Origin: Perognathus longimembris pacificus
Taxonomy: Eukaryota > Chordata > Mammalia > Rodentia > Heteromyidae
DNA length: 64,000 bases
Direction of reading: 5' to 3'
Assembly (NCBI RefSeq): GCF_023159225.1
Contig: NC_063162.1
Coordinates: 88,813,438-88,877,437, forward strand
Positions 55,801 to 64,000 of the stretch are shown one piece after another. Each line of letters starts with the position of its first letter. The first letter of the stretch is position 1. Under the pieces are notes generated by a model. It made no database searches. It worked only from the letters and a program-made list of their open reading frames with translations, and was not told the origin of the DNA. Made by a program: the position numbers and the translations under genes.

Positions 55801-57141
55801 TTTTATGGTTGATATGGAGACTTACAAACTTTTGCTTGGGCTGGCCCTGAACTACAGTTCTCAAGATTTCAGCTTTCCTAGTAGTAGCTAGGACTACAGG
55901 CATGAGTTTCTGGCTCTGTAATTTTATTATTTGTAATACTTACAAACAACATAGTAGTTTTCTGATATTTTCTTTCTTTTGGCAAATTGCTGTCTTTTGG
56001 TATTAGAACTACCTTCATCTTAGTAACCACTTTTTATATTCAGTGTAATATAGTGTGTGGTCATCAGTTGTTGGTTGATAAGAAATGTTATATTCCAATA
56101 TTGTATTTTAATGAAAAAGTAAATAGATTAGAAAAATATTATTCAGACAAAATAAGTTAACTAATAGAATTATTCCTATTATCTGTAAGGGAAAGGAAGA
56201 TTTCCTTTTTATTTTGGATGCTTGTTGTCAGAAGCATCATCTTTTTTCAATGATAGGGATTGAATTCACAGCTTTGCTAGGCCAGTGTTCTAACATTGAG
56301 CTACTACATCTTCACTTCTGAGAAATAGGTCTTCATAGTTCGAGTTTATTTTCACATCTCACCAGAATTAGTGGGAGATGTTATTACCTTTCTCCTTCCT
56401 GGATCTGTTGCTTCCAGTTAACAAATGGTTTGGGAGTTTTGGCAGCTCGTTAGTAGAAGGAAGGTTTGTGGTAAGAATTAGTTGAAGTGGAAATGGAGGC
56501 TAATTTCTCCTGGAGATGTGAATATACCAAGGTTAAGACTACTCAGGTTACATGTAATCATTTCAAGGCCTCAATTTCCACAGCTTTAAAGCAGGAATCT
56601 TAATTGGGAGTTCAGTGGGCTTTCCATACTGAATGTGACTCACTGAAGGTCTTCAGTCAGGGTTATTTTAGTACTGATGCTGAGTCTATTGATAAGGCTT
56701 TATTATCTAGATTTCCCCATTATTCCAGTTAATGCAATTATTAATGATTTACCTTTTCATTGATTTCCTTTTTTTTAAAGTTTTTATTAAAAAACTGATG
56801 TACAGAGAGGTTACAGTTTCATACGTTAGGCATTGGATACATTTCTTGTACTGTTTGTTTCATTGATTTCCTTTTATGTAACAACATACACTTTCCTTTT
56901 TGTTTCTAATAGGTAATCTCACACAAAAGTAACAAAACTATTTCTTTAAATATTGTTCTGAATGTTTGATTTTTTGTTGTTATTTAATAAAATTGATTCT
57001 TCTAGTAACTGAGTTTGACAGATGAACAAACACATAAATATACAAAGTACTTGAATTCTTCAGCTCTGCTTATATAATTTTGTTTCAGGGTTTAATGTAT
57101 TTTTTCCTCTTCACAAACCTTTTAGCCTACTTTGGGGATAA
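49789..57141 (+). CDS. TOMM7: TOMM7, mitochondrial import receptor subunit Tom7, complete
   Basis: The join 49789-49891, 52072-52120, 57126-57141 encodes 55 residues, the usual vertebrate length. Tom7 is a small subunit of the outer-membrane TOM complex that modulates complex assembly and stabilises PINK1 on damaged mitochondria. The protein starts MVKLSKEAKQRLQQLFK (cytosolic, basic), then has one membrane helix around FAIRWGFIPLVIYLG, then FKRGADPGMPEPTVLSLLWG. It appears identical or nearly so to human Tom7 from memory; Gly18 (human Ser) is a possible difference. Donors GTCAGT and GTACTT and acceptors TTTCACAG and TTTTAG are canonical, and the phases match. The start follows the usual ATG with GTCACG before it. 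AATAAA at 57338-57343 ends the 3' UTR. Confidence 0.97.
50670..50750 (+). repeat. Short dispersed repeat 'D', copy 2
   Basis: GATGTACCAGAGGGGTTACT ... GATGAGTACATC, matching 386-470 and 56778-56852. Confidence 0.55.
51345..51468 (-). repeat. B1-type SINE
   Basis: AGATAGGGTCTTGCTGTG, CAAGTTCCTCCTGTCTCCTG, ACTAGCCACCACACCC. Confidence 0.65.
52072..52120 (+). CDS. TOMM7: TOMM7 coding exon 2
   Basis: 49 bp between TTCTTTCACAG and GTACTT, encoding FKRGADPGMPEPTVL and two bases of the next Ser. Confidence 0.97.
52413..52639 (-). repeat. IDL-Geo-type SINE with T-rich insertion
   Basis: Flanked by ccttttgtgtcatt copies; about 30 T-rich bases interrupt it after GAGCACTGTCCC. Confidence 0.87.
52795..52885 (-). 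repeat. Geo tail fragment
   Basis: GGGGCTTAAACTCAAGGC ... CTACCACTTGAGCCA. Confidence 0.6.
52960..53158 (-). repeat. IDL-Geo-type SINE (older copy)
   Basis: Complete order with many substitutions. Confidence 0.82.
53335..53702. repeat. Unassigned old interspersed repeat, copy 1
   Basis: Shares the motif order TATTTTGACAAAATGA ... GGTGGCAGGAAAGCAAAGA ... GGCATGTCCCCAGTGGT with 61780-62250. It resembles an old mammalian LTR or transposon consensus that I cannot name safely. Confidence 0.4.
53703..55090. other. TOMM7 intron 2 sequence, no gene seen
   Basis: AT-rich intronic sequence without a recognised element. Confidence 0.5.
55101..55310 (-). repeat. IDL-Geo-type SINE with target duplication
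   Basis: gagaggtcattctt on both flanks. Confidence 0.9.
55392..55598 (-). repeat. IDL-Geo-type SINE with target duplication
   Basis: gttaatataa on both flanks, 80 bp after the previous SINE. Confidence 0.88.
55640..55912 (-). repeat. ID/Geo-type SINE, diverged
   Basis: GGTACTAGGGTTTGAACTC ... ACTACAGGCATGAGTTTC. Confidence 0.55.
56246..56318 (-). repeat. ID-like SINE fragment
   Basis: GATAGGGATTGAATTCACAG ... TCTAACATTGAGCTAC. Confidence 0.5.
56778..56852 (+). repeat. Short dispersed repeat 'D', copy 3
   Basis: GATGTACAGAGAGGTTACAG ... GGATACATTTCTTG. Confidence 0.55.
57126..57141 (+). CDS. TOMM7: TOMM7 last coding exon
   Basis: After the acceptor CCTTTTAG, the sequence CCTACTTTGGGGATAA completes Ser and encodes LLWG and the stop. 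Confidence 0.96.
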
Positions 57142-57360
57142 AGGACTATTTGGTCATCTGGACTTAGAAGCAATCCTCAAACAAAGACACCGTGGAAGGT
57201 GTGTGCTCTTGATGGGATAAGACATGGGACATCGTTCAGGTGGCCAGTCTTCAGTTTGATGGCACAGGGATCTTCTCAGAAGCATCTGTGATGGAGTAGA
57301 GCCTCTACTGACTTATTTATCATACATAGACTATCAAAATAAATATTTTCAACAATGTTA
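57142..57360 (+). other. TOMM7: TOMM7 3' UTR
   Basis: Non-coding sequence to about 15-20 bp past AATAAA (57338-57343). Alternative AATAAA motifs near 57474 and 57606 could give longer ends. Confidence 0.65.
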
Positions 57361-57679
57361 TGTTTTGAGTCTTTTTTGAATTAAGCATACTAAGACTATC
57401 AGGTAAAAATAAAACCTTTTGCTACTTTTTCAGAACAAGTGTCTATGTGTATGCTTGGATGCTTCTGCCTTTAAAAATAAAAACACATCCACATTGATTC
57501 CTGGCTATCACTTAACAGAAGGGATTCCTGTTTCCTTTTGCAATGAATTAGAATTGATCTGAGGTTAGTAAGGGTGGACTCACATTTCCCATTTCAATAC
57601 ATTGAAATAAAGTTCTGACTCCCAAGAAAGAGGATTTGTGGTCTCCATTGCTAGGGAGGGGAATGGCAGTGTGGGATTG

Positions 57680-57892
57680 TTTTTTTTTTTTTTTTTTTTT
57701 GGCCAGTCCTGGGGCTTGGACTCAGGGCCTGAGCACTGTCCCTGGCTTCTTTTTGCTCAAGGCTAGCACTCTGCCACTTGAGCCACAGCGCCACTTCTGG
57801 CCATTTTCTGTATATGTGGTGCTGGGGAATCGAACCCAGGGCCTCATGTATATGAGGCAGGCACTCTTGCCACTAGGCCATATCCCCAGCCC
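57680..57892 (-). repeat. IDL-Geo-type SINE with target duplication
   Basis: ggcagtgtgggattgt on both flanks. Confidence 0.9.
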
Positions 57893-58089
57893 GGCAGTGT
57901 GGGATTGTACGTGTAATTTGTAGGTTAAATGTGAGTCCATGCTTTTTCGCAATGGTATTAGCACTTACTACTAGCCAGATAAGAGCCCCAAAGGGTTTAC
58001 ACTATATAGTGACACTTTCTTCTGGTAAAAAAAAAAGGCAGTTCAAGGTAACTGTTTTCCTGGAACCTTTACCTGTAGTTCTGTTTTGT

Positions 58090-58194
58090 TTCTTGAGGTA
58101 GGGTCTTGCTTTGTCCTTCAAGTTGGCCTTGAACTAAAATCATCCTGCCTCTACTTGTGTGCAGAGATTATAGGTATGTGCCACCATGGCCAAC
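58090..58194 (-). repeat. B1-type SINE
   Basis: TGAGGTAGGGTCTTGC ... GTGCCACCATGGCC. Confidence 0.65.
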
Positions 58195-58202
58195 TTTTTC
58201 TT

Positions 58203-58660
58203 TTTTCCTTTTGCTGATTCTGGGCTTGAACTCAGGGCCTGGGTACTGACCCTGAGCCTCTGTGCTAAAGGCTAGCGCTCTACCACTTGAGCCACAGCAC
58301 CACTTCTATCCTTTTCTGAGTAGTTTGTTGGAGATAAGAGTCTCGTGGAATTTTTTACCTGGGCTGACTTTAAACCATGATTCTCAGGTCTCAGCTTCCT
58401 GGATAGCTAGGATTATAGGTGTGAGCCACTGGACTGGGAATATGGCCTAGTGGTAGAGTGCTTGCCTCATACATGAAGCCCTGGGTTCAATTCCTCAGCA
58501 TCACATATATAGAAAAGCCAGAAGTGGCACTGTGGCTCAAATGGCAGAGTACTAGCCTTGAGCAAAAAGAAGCCAGAGACAGTGCTCAGGCCTTGAGTCC
58601 CAAACCCCAGCACTGGCAAAAAAAAACAAAACAGGTGTGAGCCACTAGCACCTAGTTATG
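58203..58660 (-). repeat. Geo-type SINE split by a younger SINE
   Basis: Inverted Geo element whose last part (AGGTGTGAGCCACT) is duplicated on both sides of an inserted IDL-Geo copy. Confidence 0.82.
58434..58622 (+). repeat. IDL-Geo-type SINE nested in a Geo SINE
   Basis: ACTGGGAATATGGCCTAG ... CCCAGCACTGGC plus an A-run; the target duplication is aggtgtgagccact. Confidence 0.85.
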
Positions 58661-59582
58661 GCCAGCTTTACCTGCATTTGAAACCTTTTCAAAAAAAAAT
58701 TAAGTTTTTTTTAATTTTCTTATAGCTCTACTTACTTTGTTTAGGATATATAATTAATGAACTAAAATACATCCTGAAACAAAATATAACACAGTTTAGG
58801 AAGGGCCCATGAGTTGTATGTTTCAAACGTAGTACTTAAGTTGAGAACAACTATTTGTGAATGTAATCTCAGAAACCTAGAGCAGTTACTATTTTTTTTT
58901 CTTTTTTCTTGGATGTGGAGCTTCATCTGGGCCTAGGTGAAAAATGTTTCTTTTATTTATAATATAGCACCATTTTGTTTCCTCAGAAGTTTGCCATGGA
59001 GACAAGACTGGAAGCTGATTGCATAAGGGAATTTTATTTTAAAGGGAATTTTTGAGAGTAAACTACTAAATCATTTTTTGGCAACAGTGTCATTGCTTCA
59101 GTATCTCTGAATATGTAGTATTTTGCTAAAAACCAGTATAATTCCTGTGTGTCTGAGTGGCACTGGGGATTGTACTCCAGGGCTTTGGTTTTCTGGGCAA
59201 GCACTGTACTGTTTGAACTATGCTCTGAGCCCTGAAGCAGGTTTTAAGTCTCAGAATTGGTTTAAGTTTGTGGCCCTCTCCCTACATTCCTGTTTTTGCT
59301 AAGTGTGTTATTTACAAATTCCTATTGAGTTAGTATTGTGCTATACATTCTTTGTCATGCAGGATTTCTAGAGTTGAGAAAGTAAGGCTGGGGCAGTTGC
59401 CTATTTTAAAAGATAGTAACAAGGATAGCTAAGATTTGAAAGTGAAAAATCAAGGATGAATCTCATATGTGTCATTTCAAGGAAGTTACTTAAGTAGAAT
59501 CATTAACTTTTTGGACTGGCTTTTTTTCTCTTTAACATAATTCTTTATCCATTCAGGTTATGTGTATCAATAATTAATTCCT
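58661..59582. other. No gene seen
   Basis: AT-rich sequence with one inverted ID-like fragment at about 59153-59235. Confidence 0.4.
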
Positions 59583-59800
59583 GCTTTATACCCGTGGCTC
59601 ACGCCTGTAATCCTAACTATTCACGAGGCTAAGATATGAAGATCACAGACCAGGCAGGAAAGTCTATGAGACTTTTATCTCCAATTAACCAGCAAAAAGC
59701 CAGAAGTAGAACTATAGTGTAAGTGGTAGAGAACCCTCCTTGAGTTTAAAATAGCCAAGGGACAGTGCCCAGTCTGAGTTCAAGCCCTAGTACTGGCATA
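59583..59800 (+). repeat. Geo-type SINE
   Basis: GTGGCTCACGCCTGTAATCC head and tail ending GCCCTAGTACTGGCA. Confidence 0.75.
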
Positions 59801-61779
59801 TACACACAAAAGTTGATTTCTTTTTTTATTGTCAAATAGTAGTTTATAATATATATAGATAGTGTGTAGGTTTCCAATTCAGCTGTTAAAGCAATGTTTT
59901 TATTTTTTATTTTTATCAATATGTGTCTTAGCCCAAAAGCCTGGTGATTTTGATACAACTCAGGTTTGAGAACTACCATAGACTTGCAGTGGTCCTCCTG
60001 CTTCTGTAATACCCAGAGTGACCTTTCTATGACCTATAAGACCCTATGGAATCTGGCTTTACATGCCTTTGGTCTCTGTTGCCTGTGACTCATCATTTGC
60101 ACTAATGCTGTTTTGGCATCTTTCTGTCCTTTAAGAGGGCCAGACATACTTTCACCTAGTAGTCTGCACTGTATCTTCTTCACTGGAATGTTCTCCCTAA
60201 GGTTTATATGACGACTTCCTCTATTCTAATCTGAAGGTTCTCTAACCTGTTAAAGCAAACCTCAATCTGTCTTACCTATCATTGTCTCCCTTAACCTCTC
60301 TTCTTCACATAACTTACCAACCCAGTTACATTTTAAGTTACTGTATGTATATACATACATCTAAGTTCCATAACTATATCACATCTTTAAAATGCTCATA
60401 TATTTAGAGCCCATTACAGACTGGCACATTAACATGTTTTCAATAAGAAATGGGTACATGGATAATGAGATTATAAGTAAAATTCTGGGTTACCAGAAAA
60501 CCTACAAAACATGATTCATTATAATGGGCCAGTGTTTTTTCTTGCAGTAGTCATCGGTTATTAGGTATTGGCCAAAGACTTGACATAAGAATGTGTTGAA
60601 AGAGAGTGACACAAGAAAGGAATGTTTACTGTGACTTGTTCCTTTTTCCATTCAGTCTCCACAGCAGCCTGGTTAAGTAAGATATTATGTCCATTTTGCA
60701 CATCAAACAGGCTTGCCCAAATAGGCTAGCACTGTGAGATTATTTTATTATGTTTTTATTTTATTGGCATTTGCTACTAATTTATATAACTGATGAACGA
60801 ATTTATACAAAGGATGAAATGCTGTAGAAATTACAGAACCAATGTAAATATTTCACCTTTACTCAGTATCCCATGCCTTGTATACAGTAGCACATACATT
60901 CAAATTCAAATAATAAATATACCTTTTTTGAAATTGCCAGTTGTAATGAACACTAAACATGTTTGTTTTTTTCCTTAAATAGCCTGCATTTTAGTTGAGA
61001 TGAATTTTATGTAGCAAAATGAACAAGACTTAAGTGCTTATTCAGTTTGATGAATATTGCATATAGCCCATTGGGGATCAGGGTCTTAGACCTGCCTGGT
61101 ACTCTGTCATGTTGTAGATGCCCCATAAATGTTAATAGTTCAACTAGAGATTTGGGCGAAGTGAAATAAGAGTTTTCAGTTATACATTCCAAAAGGATCA
61201 AATTAGTTTCTTGTGAGGGCCATATTCTCAGTTGCCCCTGGGATTCAATGAATGTTTACTGATTTTTCACTATCTCTGTTCTCTCCCCCAAATATCTCCA
61301 CTCAACTTTCTTACAATCTAGTTTTCTTTACTATATTTCTAATACTGATCATAGTACCTGGCACAAAGTGACTCAGTATTTGGTAGGCAAAGGAGACATG
61401 ATGGAATGTTCCCTGCTGAAACGTTTTTTGGTGAGATCTCTGAAATTTTTGCTCAGCTTCACAGCGACTGGTCTCTTAGCCCTCCTGGAATTTTTCCCTG
61501 TTCTACAGCTTAGGGCCAAGGAGAATCTGAGGCGCATTTCTACAAAGATGCATTATTGGATGAATTTCGAATGAAGGTTATATGCAACAAAAGCATTGCT
61601 CTGATGTGAGAAGCTGTAACTAGAGGGAAGCTGTAATGAGATGAAGCCAAATTAGATGGAAACAGACAATGAATAGTCAATGGAATACTAGAAGGAAGCA
61701 TATATATGTCTTGATAGATAGTGGAGAGCTTTGTTAACAATTATTGCTCAAAAATTTTGACACTACTCAACTGTGTTAG
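59801..61779. other. No gene seen
   Basis: AT-rich sequence; the short open frames at 60793-60978, 61007-61201 and 61368-61574 show no domain or conserved signal. Confidence 0.4.
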
Positions 61780-62250
61780 TGCTGTTTTATCACTATGATC
61801 AAATATCTGAGAGAGAGAATATAAAGGAGACTTATTTTGACCCACAGTCTTAGAGGTTTGACCCATAGTCTTAGAAGTCTCCATCAATGTCAACCAGATT
61901 CATTGTTTCTGGGCCATGGTGGCAGAACATCATAGCAGAGCACATAAAGAAGTAAAGTTGCTTTTGTCATGGCAGCCAGGAAACAGAGGGAGAGTCAGAG
62001 TTAGGAAAGGACTGAACATAAAGTACATCATTCCAGGCCATGTACCCAGTAATCTAATTCAATCAGGCCCCATCTCTGAAAGTTTACCTCACTCCCAATG
62101 ATGCTCTCAGATAATTAATCCATCAGTGGATCCATTTATTAAGATAAAGCCCTCATAATCTAATCATCTTTCAATTATACCAACCAGCTGAGGACTAAGC
62201 CTTCACACATGAGCTTGTAAGGAGGGAGCACTTCATACCTAAGCCATAAG
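61780..62250. repeat. Unassigned old interspersed repeat, copy 2
   Basis: TATCACTATGATCAAATATC ... CATGGCAGCCAGGAAACAG ... CAATCAGGCCCCATCTC ... ACACATGAGC, a motif order seen in a widespread mammalian repeat whose name I cannot confirm. Confidence 0.45.
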
Positions 62251-62982
62251 ACCCTTCTTGAGGACCCCTTTTGATATCACATGTTGAATGCCATTAAAGG
62301 ATAGGTTTCTAAAATTAATTTTTCCTTCACCATTTTTCTTCTGTGTGAAATTGAAAGAAGTGAAATAGAAGAATGAAGTGCCACATGAATTAAGAATTTG
62401 TACCACACTAGCAGAATGAATGAGAAGATTACCATTTTCATTGCCATCCTTATACTCATTTTCATATTTAATGAATTCTAAAGCATGTTATCATTTTTAG
62501 TCAGGATTACAGGTGTGATGCATTGTTGCCTGGCATGTTTTAAAGTGTCAAAATTTAAAACTAAAGTGATACATTTTTCTGAATTATGTGTTTATATTTC
62601 AAGAGTTCTCATGAAACATGTAAATCTGTAAGAGCTAATGGATAGTTATATTATCCATTTTGCTCAGTACCCAAAGTCTGAGGGAACGGGGAATGGTATG
62701 ACCACCAATTGAATAGAAGGCCTGAAACACAATTGGGAGGGCAGGCAATTGGATTGAGGTGCCAAGGAGCAACTGTTGAAAGCACATTAGTTTGGTTTGT
62801 GAGGTCGTAAAAAAGGGTGAGATTTAACTTTTCCAGACATTCTGTTCAATTTTTGTTCCAAAGCCAAATTCTTAATTATTCTGAAGATGTTTTGAAACTA
62901 CATAAATACTGTCTTAAATCTCAAGTCCACCCTACTTTTGTTTTAAAATAGTTTGCTAGGGAGAAAGAAAAAATAATGTAAG

Positions 62983-63160
62983 GGCTGAGGTTGTGGCTTA
63001 GTGGTAGAGTGCTTGCCTATCTGAAGCCCTGGGTTCGATTCCTCAGCATCACATAAACAGGAAAAGCTGGAAGTGGTGCTGTGGCTCAAGAGGTAGCAAA
63101 AAGAGGCCAGGGACAGTGCTCAGGCCCTGAGCCCCAAGCCCCAGGACTGGCAGGGAAAAA
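62983..63160 (+). repeat. IDL-Geo-type SINE, internally deleted
   Basis: GGGCTGAGGTTGTGGCTTAG ... CCCAGGACTGGCAG with a short deletion in the tail. Confidence 0.82.
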
Positions 63161-64000
63161 AATAAGAAAGTAAATGAATAAGACTATACCGACCAATTGT
63201 GTGGATTTAAGATGCTTTTTGTTTTCTATTTCAGTTTGAATAGATTGTTAGCTTATCTTCAAATTTATTGATCTTGTTTTATTGTAAGCCCATCTGATAA
63301 TTAATTACTTCCTGAAACTGTATTTTTCAATAATTGAATGTCTGTTTAATTCTTTAAAAAATATTTTAGCAAGGCATTGTGGCAAAGGCATGTAATCCTA
63401 GATACTTGGGAGGCTGAGGTGGAAGGATCATGAGTTTACAATCAGCTTGGATAACATAGAGTATCCTTAGAAGAATCAAATTCTTCCCATTTCTCCATCA
63501 TATTGTTAATCTATTTTCTTTAACATATTAATTGTAGTTACTTGGAATTTTTTGTCTCAGTATTTGGGTTATTTCTGTACCTACTTCTTTCTTTTAGCTA
63601 CCGATCACTTTAACCAAGTCCTCATCTGTAAGTTGTTTCTGCTAGAAACTATGGATAATACTTTGTACAAACTATGAATTATGGGATCCTTCTCCAAAAA
63701 GTGTTGAGATTTGTTTTTACTGGCAGTTAAGTTATTGAAATCTCACAAAGTGGATGAAAATTGGCTTTAGGACTTGTTACAGTTGGTTTATTTTAATTTT
63801 AGCCTCAGTATTAAAGTATAGCCTTTGTTCTTAGTAATTTTAGCTTTTTTAAAGGTGATTTATGACTTATCAAAAAGTCTGTGAGTTGATTATCATCCTT
63901 TTACCACCTTCCCAGGTGTATTCAACCTTTGAACATTCCACTCAACTTTCCAATTTCCTAGCAGCTCTTTCCTGCTAGATTTTGGAGGTGATCCTATGGT
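63161..64000. other. No gene seen
   Basis: AT-rich sequence with one plus-strand B1-type fragment at about 63366-63468 (GCATTGTGGCAAAGGCATG ... GGGAGGCTGAGG). Confidence 0.45.

Noticed and set aside
1..64000. CRISPR arrays, bacterial operons or phage genes
   Set aside because: The direct repeats present are microsatellites, minisatellites or retroelement duplications; gene structure and repeats are mammalian.

Overview
This is nuclear DNA of a mammal, almost certainly a rodent. Genes have introns with GT/AG junctions, CpG content is low outside two promoters, and most of the window is interspersed repeat. Two abundant SINE types share one tail (…CTGTGGCTCAAGTGG…CCAGGACTGGC). One has an ID (tRNA-Ala-like) head and the other a different head. 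This matches what I know of the IDL-Geo and Geo SINEs of Geomyoidea (kangaroo rats, pocket mice, pocket gophers); the assignment is from memory and was not searched.

Three host transcription units are supported. (1) Plus strand, 2842-15291: the last six coding exons of a ferroportin-family (SLC40) gene. All frames and splice sites are intact, but the protein is too divergent to be the ordinary SLC40A1 orthologue; the first exons lie left of the window. (2) Minus strand, about 21722 down to 19485: a non-coding snoRNA host gene with the C/D snoRNA SNORD93 (20052-20125) in a short intron, a 5'TOP-like first exon in a CpG island and a clear last exon. This fits SNHG26. (3) Plus strand, 49789-57141: TOMM7, complete in three coding exons, 55 residues, with two NRF1-type promoter motifs. 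The divergent SNHG26/TOMM7 arrangement fits the human 7p15.3 neighbourhood as I remember it. The ferroportin-like gene beside them is the unexpected resident.

Between 23 and 49.5 kb the window is dominated by endogenous retroviral material. There are two internally deleted gammaretrovirus-like proviruses of one family (34012-37807 minus, 42769-46110 plus), each with two LTRs, a tRNA-Pro-like primer site, a polypurine tract and perfect 4-bp target duplications. There is also a solo LTR of the same family nested in a solo LTR of a second family (39800-40765), two more second-family solo LTRs (46772-47359, 48907-49486), and three solo LTRs of a third family (23099-23787, 29467-30214, 41579-42221). 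The two proviruses share a non-retroviral-looking internal cassette that itself carries a SINE tail. One retains a broken integrase region; the other retains a short gag start interrupted by a stop.

Layout: 0-15.3 kb SLC40-like exons and SINE-rich introns; 15.3-17 kb its 3' UTR; 17-22.4 kb SNHG26-like gene, SNORD93 and a CpG island with a GC-box minisatellite; 22.4-34 kb repeats and unannotated sequence; 34-49.5 kb ERV cluster; 49.6-57.6 kb TOMM7; 57.6-64 kb repeats and no recognised gene. The remaining short open frames show no family resemblance or splice support and are left out.
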